IMG/VR virus record: IMGVR_UViG_3300021197_001549
Span: 1 to 21,877 of that record
Direction: 5' to 3' (one strand)
DNA from: a virus
Length of the DNA: 21,877 nt
The notes beneath the pieces are model-generated. The model was not told the origin of the DNA. It ran no database searches and saw only the letters and a list, made by a program, of their open reading frames with translations. Made by a program: the position numbers and the translations under genes. Positions 21,301-21,877 of the stretch are shown here, piece after piece; position 1 is the first letter of the stretch, and every line of letters starts with the position of its first letter.

Positions 21301-21877
21301 TCAAATCTAAGAACTACACATATGACTGTTAAGTTTGATAGAGTAACAGGAACGTTCTTTATTACAACACTTGCAGAAACAGAAACGTTTATAGGTACAG
21401 GCGGCAAGTATAACTTTAAACTAAAATGGCCAATGGATGTTAAAACAGACCAAGTATCAGTAACTGTAGACGGTATTGAAGTATTACAGAGCGGATATAA
21501 TGTTTCAAATATTATTGACAGCGTAGGTAGAACACACGAACGTAGTATTGGACAAGTTACATTTACAACACCTCCGGCTAATAACAGTAATATATCAATT
21601 AGTTATAAGAAAGAAATTTCATTACTAACTGCACAAGATAGAATTAACTTGTTCTACAATCCAACTACAGGACAATTAGCAAACGATCTTGGACAGTTAA
21701 TGGACGGTATTGATTACGGTGGAGTTCAAGTTAAGAGTTTTGCCTTTGGCGGCGGCTCTGGTTGGGGAACAGAAGGTTGGTTCACTGGTGCTTATGATTC
21801 ATACGATAATACATACGAAGATGAAGTAATACGTTTAGATGGAAGTACAATTAGTGTAACACTTTCTAAGCCATTAG
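9352..21877 (+). CDS. Giant modular virion protein in the gp7 position (3' end outside window)
   Basis: The frame opens at ATG 9352 and has no stop to the window end, giving at least 4175 residues. The N-terminus, with LPKYFRTPANKKFL and YYAWQPHVDWDKF followed by FREYYWLPAGP (to about residue 157), and later blocks such as WWETVYGPAPYT (about 1200), YYYWVRNKKTTP (about 3330) and VKPYKSKIREYLSTYEG (about 3830), look like very large structural proteins of marine T4-like phages. I recognise these from memory. Gene order puts it where T4 has gp7 (1032 residues), a peripheral wedge subunit. Domains in order: cupredoxin-like (196-329), hairpin modules (near 730 and 968), Trp/Tyr modules (1481, 1738, 2232, 2846), a split FG-GAP-like propeller (2147-3145), GxGY repeats (3533-3608, 3904-3966) and a third hairpin module (4024-4090). 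I see no signal peptide or catalytic motif. A baseplate or fibre-attachment role is inferred. Confidence 0.8.
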   Translation, partial: MAYDNDQNDIPIGPNDDGENRTSLSHLPKYFRTPANKKFLTSTLDQFMNPGEVEKLNSYYGRRDAKAVQSADNYVNDVSDQRQNYQLEPAVVLKDNVDNVDFYKDYNDYINQLRAFGNRNPDHSKINAQEYYAWQPHVDWDKFTNFREYYWLPAGPQVLPIFGQNKEIVSTFKVSVEENDDNVAYKFTPTGLTQNPTLKLYKGQTYIFEIDTPGHPIAFATNRAFTPGQAIITETVEGVLASGKFEAELYDTDGYDTGEYIVEPVEGGITGFKDGDNISTIYTDGVESATVYVEKGTLKFTVPLDAPDTLFYISQNDVNTSGLVTLYNILENTEIDVEKEILQKLTYTTRTDTDLSNGMLVEFLGDVTPAKYSEGYWYVEGVGESIQLINKADLEITGAYSSNIFVPFDTENFDKLPFGQALNYPKEQDYITINRASIDGNQWSRHNRWFHKDTIEKTAIANGTEISLDQTQRAKRPIIEFNAGLRLYNFGSMKKTNVDLIDDFTGDVFSTIEGSEGYNIDGVEVTEGLRILFTKDPDIRVNGRIYKVKFITHNGQRQIALQDETDTTPLENETVLVAGGTVNQGKIYWYNGTKWIKAQDKLKTNQKPKFNLYDITDVSFDTYNANTFTGTCLFSYKQGSGANDPVIGLPLTYRNIENSGDIVFNFDLLTDSFTYQLAQKDYTQNTDSSTLRKYTGLNTYTNVSGWEKADADSIQKVVRQYMVDGQNNTFAIDVYDRSGDLNNLDVQVFVNNVRQSAWSLNRQNGIAYVQFVTPLKNGDNLIIHTTSEADKNENGKYEFPINLQNNPLNENISTFTYGEVIDHVSTIISNVNGFEGSFPGPSNLRNLGGLAKLGTKFVQHSGAIPLSLYHITNKDYNIVKALRFARKEYAKFKRAIVDISEKLGLDGSAQYLTDKVIAKWQSEKSKQTAFYWTDMIGSGANNKREFTVTDSGNKFYSLTTAFDLTTVSAKAVYVYHNNVQMLHGQDYTFTSEGFIQISNDFVLAVDDTITIYEYESTDASFIPPTPTKLGLYPLHKPVIFTDNTYSTPRVLIKGHDGSVTKAYQDYRDDILLEIEKRIYNNVKVNYDINIFDIDSFLGHKTRDTGFTRLDADEVTITDFVEWLSIAGDPDYTDISFYDRANSFTWNYSIMSDPDGAPLPGFWRAIYKDYLSTDTPHTTPWKVLGYIDQPTWWETVYGPAPYTKENLILWEDLEKGLVRKPNNPIRYKTNYKRKDLTKYIPVDGQGNLISPYESGYAQGLIVPETNNSFVFGDESPVESAWRRSAEYPFALLTAFLIHQPAKVMGVGFDRSRTKRNPAGGIVYSSTDKRLEPKSLIFPNTVEDTTRVTTAGLINYIFNYINADVTKLNKAYKENVKSLAVQLGFKIGGFTEKNKFKLLLDSRTPNNKGNVFVPEENYKIILNTSSPVDTVSYSGVIVEKRTAGFVVKGYDKSKPYFDYYKHIERSADPVVNVGGVSENFLEWVPGERYQAGQIIRVSTNFFRVQNSGSFQTITDENFVKLAELPMEGGREGILRRAFDSTTSKLNYGTMLRTTQDVIDFILGYEQYLIKQGFDFSGFNRELETVENWELSAREFLFWTTQNWSEGALLTLSPSAINLQFSRPYAVVDNIFDNFYDYTLLKADGGKLKEEFTNTLRSNQNTFGLKLKNTADGIYFLKLPLVQKEHVCLIDNKTVFNDTIYNPGPGYRQARIKILGYRSTDWNGGLNIPGFTYDNVVCKDWEENTDYDIASVVQHKTFYYSAKYNITGSTTFDETDWYKLPEKPTAELVPNLDYKANQFADFYDLDTDNFDSEQQRLAQHLTGYQKRKYIENIINDDVSQYKFYQGYIQDKGTVNSLSKLFDALSNTENSSLEFFEEWAFKVGQYGANGGFEEIEYKLDEGNFRLSPQPFQLVPNIDPLLTDLVYRYAPSEVYSKPDNYNHAPFPTKYIPEEQSYIKTAGYVAEADAEFKVTNYDDILGLDPNTIDVGKYIWVAKKGQTWDVLRQTETPFKVSSIVNSDSSGMIEITTGKAPPFVKDDIISVLGTGDVDRFFKVQRTSLNTIYATTSVEQPDLPEISGFITQLNSVRVADLNGVNKKITRDNVSNNERVWVDQDENNRWAVVENKNKYAQTQQMFSNSIEGILGTDDKNFGTSISANATNSIIPVGVPDETENGRVDIYFRASENLKAVQSQILDAPTEVMSSGENSFGQSTNISTDGKWLIVGMPYASNVKSFYKGDFSSSTTYAQFDTVKYTNQYWQAKTTVEPQDPSLEYQTFNSHVQALVSTLENNVYSNLYFILRGNFSFPEELTDHMLIRAPKGQYDGTEIGDKLQLLWNDINTRYPSGVTPFNNDPLMTKAFLDGEHAIVEKIDDILLIDNTQAIPSVGETISSATAVAVVTKVHTTGDNRSLIYVKDANGLFESTGTLFVGDIQIGAFERAVQQEETLLGGWWQIAGPSASFTSTTTIETKPYLVIQDIIKTGVSRSVKYYDNALRIQDNLTDQNPTVTSYIETLTYLGDSGNVLSDKWVFRAPATLTSSLAVGNTFNFFFNEYATADGLIQSPSVISPEITHDYLNRTEHTIDDLWNGWIEVNLTAFDDRGSPTPGDADFNPNYGEPFIPVIGDTVQDNDTLATAEVAGVEKLFNTLRLWVKSVNGTWKFGSQNSDISSLSIDGGSQGAGVVRLVGTVNTRHFESDTAGPIVVVQKDVNLTPGSARTLQGFEYWIYDSVEQSGISRDANPPSNTNNDWERVYNITANSNGTASALTRQGAYAIYERNTSNFYNLHNIYIMPDAADSRHLGATVEMVTHNDGTYTAYLLSKGNGTFTQPGRINVIKYDKIKGWILGQDTDYKGDFSITVTYKTGEYVKYLGQIYQAQTNIIAGAWNGSNWTLITEGLDLNGYLPNDTGFIIGDDSALQDTNLYEFGTQFGISSDGEVLATIVKYGDAVDSSINTPKLAIYRKVLGHFLFSQVIDAYADGIGYGSSVTVSNDGRFIAVGAPKYSAEYVNQGTVFIYESINGTFQQVQHLVGPQGIANEKFGSVVKYGTDRIAVHSAGGDLTSITGFDGGITAFDNGTTLFNTSLIDTGEVFVYELLGNRYVYADKLKFADSKALYFGRTMFINGNHIYIGIPTYSRDDNNSRGTVIDYRSNPNTKLWEKIRSERPLVDLSRFKGISLYDKNTNQVTEYIDYIDPAQGKIAGTAETELTFKTTYDPSTYNVATDTTVVKDETMFDTTNNVGKLWWDIDAVRFINPYSNTGNIFTTSNTMNSVFPGTEVEIYEWVESDLLPSEWDEKADTESGLVEGISGKSKYGDNAYSSRRVYDDEAQKFTLYYYYWVRNKKTTPNVPGRTISAADVQELIRDPSGAGLKFATMLDKNEWTLHNLQSSITGNDTILKFAYWNIEETDKNVHNQYKIITDGLETSVPKTDLERKWFDSLIGFDEQGRPVPDRELTTKDRYGILNEPRQTMFVNRIEALKQLVERVNTSLKQKILIDDFDLSDLETNDPIPTVASRKFDRQIDSDSELQFVPVGRLKQATVSLTIQDGKVLRADVTEQGYGYKTVPTVAITTVSGTGAEVSLTMNNVGQITGATVVKSGTNYAQTDTIRIRPFTVLTTTDTTYENKWSLYEYVGGTVVWNRIKSQRYDVKPYWSYIDWYATGYNALTKADYVIDETYKLESLQDTFGNIIKINNVGSGGWLLLEKVDSQANVDYTVNYKTIGRQNATIELSKSLYDYSEELIGYDSFGYDDSAFDLQPIDEMRIILKALRDKIFVDELAIEYNKLFFAQMRYILSEQKFVDWMFKTSFIKAKHNIGSLRKDITFNNDFLESYEEYVKEVKPYKSKIREYLSTYEGKDTASSMVTDFDLPPIYSDIAGKIIPQTVRVVDDELQSASLLNTYPSKHWKDNASFKIKSVDIFDAGSGYENAPGVEFVGGGGTGAKATAYVGGGKITEIKIDNAGQGYVSAPTIILNGAVADGGKVGKASAIIGNSNLRTTHMTVKFDRVTGTFFITTLAETETFIGTGGKYNFKLKWPMDVKTDQVSVTVDGIEVLQSGYNVSNIIDSVGRTHERSIGQVTFTTPPANNSNISISYKKEISLLTAQDRINLFYNPTTGQLANDLGQLMDGIDYGGVQVKSFAFGGGSGWGTEGWFTGAYDSYDNTYEDEVIRLDGSTISVTLSKPL
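9937..10338 (+). other. Cupredoxin-like domain with degenerate copper site (in giant protein)
   Basis: Residues 196-329 begin LKLYKGQTYIFEIDTPGHP and end GTLKFTVPLDAPDTLFYIS. This is the strand pattern of plastocyanin-type domains, in which a GHP motif and a later Cys...His...Met loop bind copper. The GHP histidine (residue 215) is kept, but the loop reads FYISQNDVNTSG (311-322), with no Cys, His or Met. A region of about 75 residues is inserted between the two halves. It is probably a structural relic rather than a metal site. The fold assignment is from pattern only. Confidence 0.4.
13792..13911 (+). repeat. Trp/Tyr module 1, CBM5/12-like (in giant protein)
   Basis: Residues 1481-1520 have the pattern WVPGERYQAGQIIRVSTNFF, followed after a loop by a closing FVKL strand. 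This resembles the W-x(n)-Y-x-x-G-x-x-V-x(4)-Y/F core of small carbohydrate-binding (chitin-binding type 3) modules. It is the most degenerate of four copies. Confidence 0.35.
14563..14685 (+). repeat. Trp/Tyr module 2, CBM5/12-like (in giant protein)
   Basis: Residues 1738-1778 read WEENTDYDIASVVQHKTFYY and close with DWYKLP. This has the same spacing of W, Y, V, paired aromatics and a terminal W as the other three copies. Only the repeat relation can be seen; sugar binding is not shown. Confidence 0.4.
16045..16170 (+). repeat. Trp/Tyr module 3, at the left edge of the propeller insertion
   Basis: Residues 2232-2273 start YKGDFSSSTTY and continue with VKYTNQYWQAKT. The module follows directly after the GMPYASN strand of propeller blade two. 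It is closely similar to module 4 at 17887, sharing YKGDFS, a T-Y pair, VKY and the QxYxQA(K/Q)T pattern. The encoding DNA also agrees over AAAGGYGACTTTAGTA. Confidence 0.55.
17887..18018 (+). repeat. Trp/Tyr module 4, at the right edge of the propeller insertion
   Basis: Residues 2846-2889 start YKGDFSITVTY and continue with VKYLGQIYQAQT and a closing NWTLIT. This is the best match of the four to a CBM5/12-like pattern (Y-x-x-G-x-x-V-x-Y-x-G-x-x-Y-x-A). It is followed by GYLPNDTGF and then propeller blade three. Confidence 0.55.
19948..20175 (+). repeat. Gly-x-Gly-Tyr repeat pair A (in giant protein)
   Basis: Residues 3533-3608 contain two related units, QGYGYKTVPTVAI and SGTNYAQTDTIRI, joined by a SGTGAEVSL strand and a G-x-I-T-G turn. 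The second unit is degenerate. The same arrangement recurs about 370 residues later as pair B. Confidence 0.5.
21061..21252 (+). repeat. Gly-x-Gly-Tyr repeat pair B (in giant protein)
   Basis: Residues 3904-3967 hold two units, AGSGYENAPGVEFVGGGG and AGQGYVSAPTIILNG, separated by TGAKATAYV and a GGKITEIKI strand. The pattern (G-x-G-Y-x-x-x-P, then a glycine-rich turn, then GA) is a repeat family I recall from marine phage structural proteins. The DNA near 21205-21233 uses GGG, GTG, TCC and CCC codons that are scarce elsewhere in the gene. Confidence 0.5.

Noticed and set aside
9352-21877. The giant frame might be a tape-measure protein.
   Set aside because: It is beta-rich and modular, with propeller- and sugar-binding-like repeats, not a long helical coiled coil. 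It follows gp6 in the baseplate cluster, where T4 has gp7.

Overview
The window is a late, virion-assembly segment of a T4-like contractile-tailed phage (myovirus). The base composition is AT-rich. The proteins look most like those of the marine T4-like group, meaning cyanophages and pelagiphages, rather than enterobacterial T4. That placement rests on remembered family motifs; no search was run, and the host cannot be fixed from this window. All genes lie on the + strand. I see no tRNA, CRISPR, mobile element or metabolic gene.

Layout. Positions 1-66 are a short leader with a late-promoter-like octamer. Next come a gp48-like tail-tube cap/baseplate protein (67-921), the small wedge protein gp53 (921-1214), a large gp27-like hub protein (1218-3776), the gp5-like hub/spike protein (3776-5320), the wedge protein gp25 (5329-5775) and an enlarged gp6 wedge protein (5831-9352). 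The rest of the window, 9352 to 21877, is one uninterrupted reading frame of at least 4175 codons that runs off the end. It occupies the place of T4 gene 7. Most junctions are TAATG overlaps or gaps of a few bases, as expected of one translationally coupled late operon. The only clear gaps, before gp48 and before gp6, each carry a (A/T)ATAAATAC box, and a third box overlaps the gp5 stop just before gp25.

How they work together. The gp27-like protein and the gp5-like spike should form the central hub. The gp48-like protein caps the hub and starts the tail tube. gp53, gp25 and gp6 build the wedges that join into the baseplate ring around it. The giant protein is probably the peripheral wedge component. 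It carries a cupredoxin-like domain, four Trp/Tyr-rich carbohydrate-binding-like modules, an FG-GAP-like beta-propeller split by an insertion of about 650 residues, and paired Gly-x-Gly-Tyr repeats. This suggests a very large baseplate-periphery protein that may also take part in host-surface contact (inference).

The most notable points are the size and modular build of the giant protein, the split propeller bounded by two related modules, the late promoter almost touching the gp25 start, the apparent lack of a lysozyme domain in gp5, and the poly-serine tail of gp6. I found no separate defence, regulatory or mobile system.
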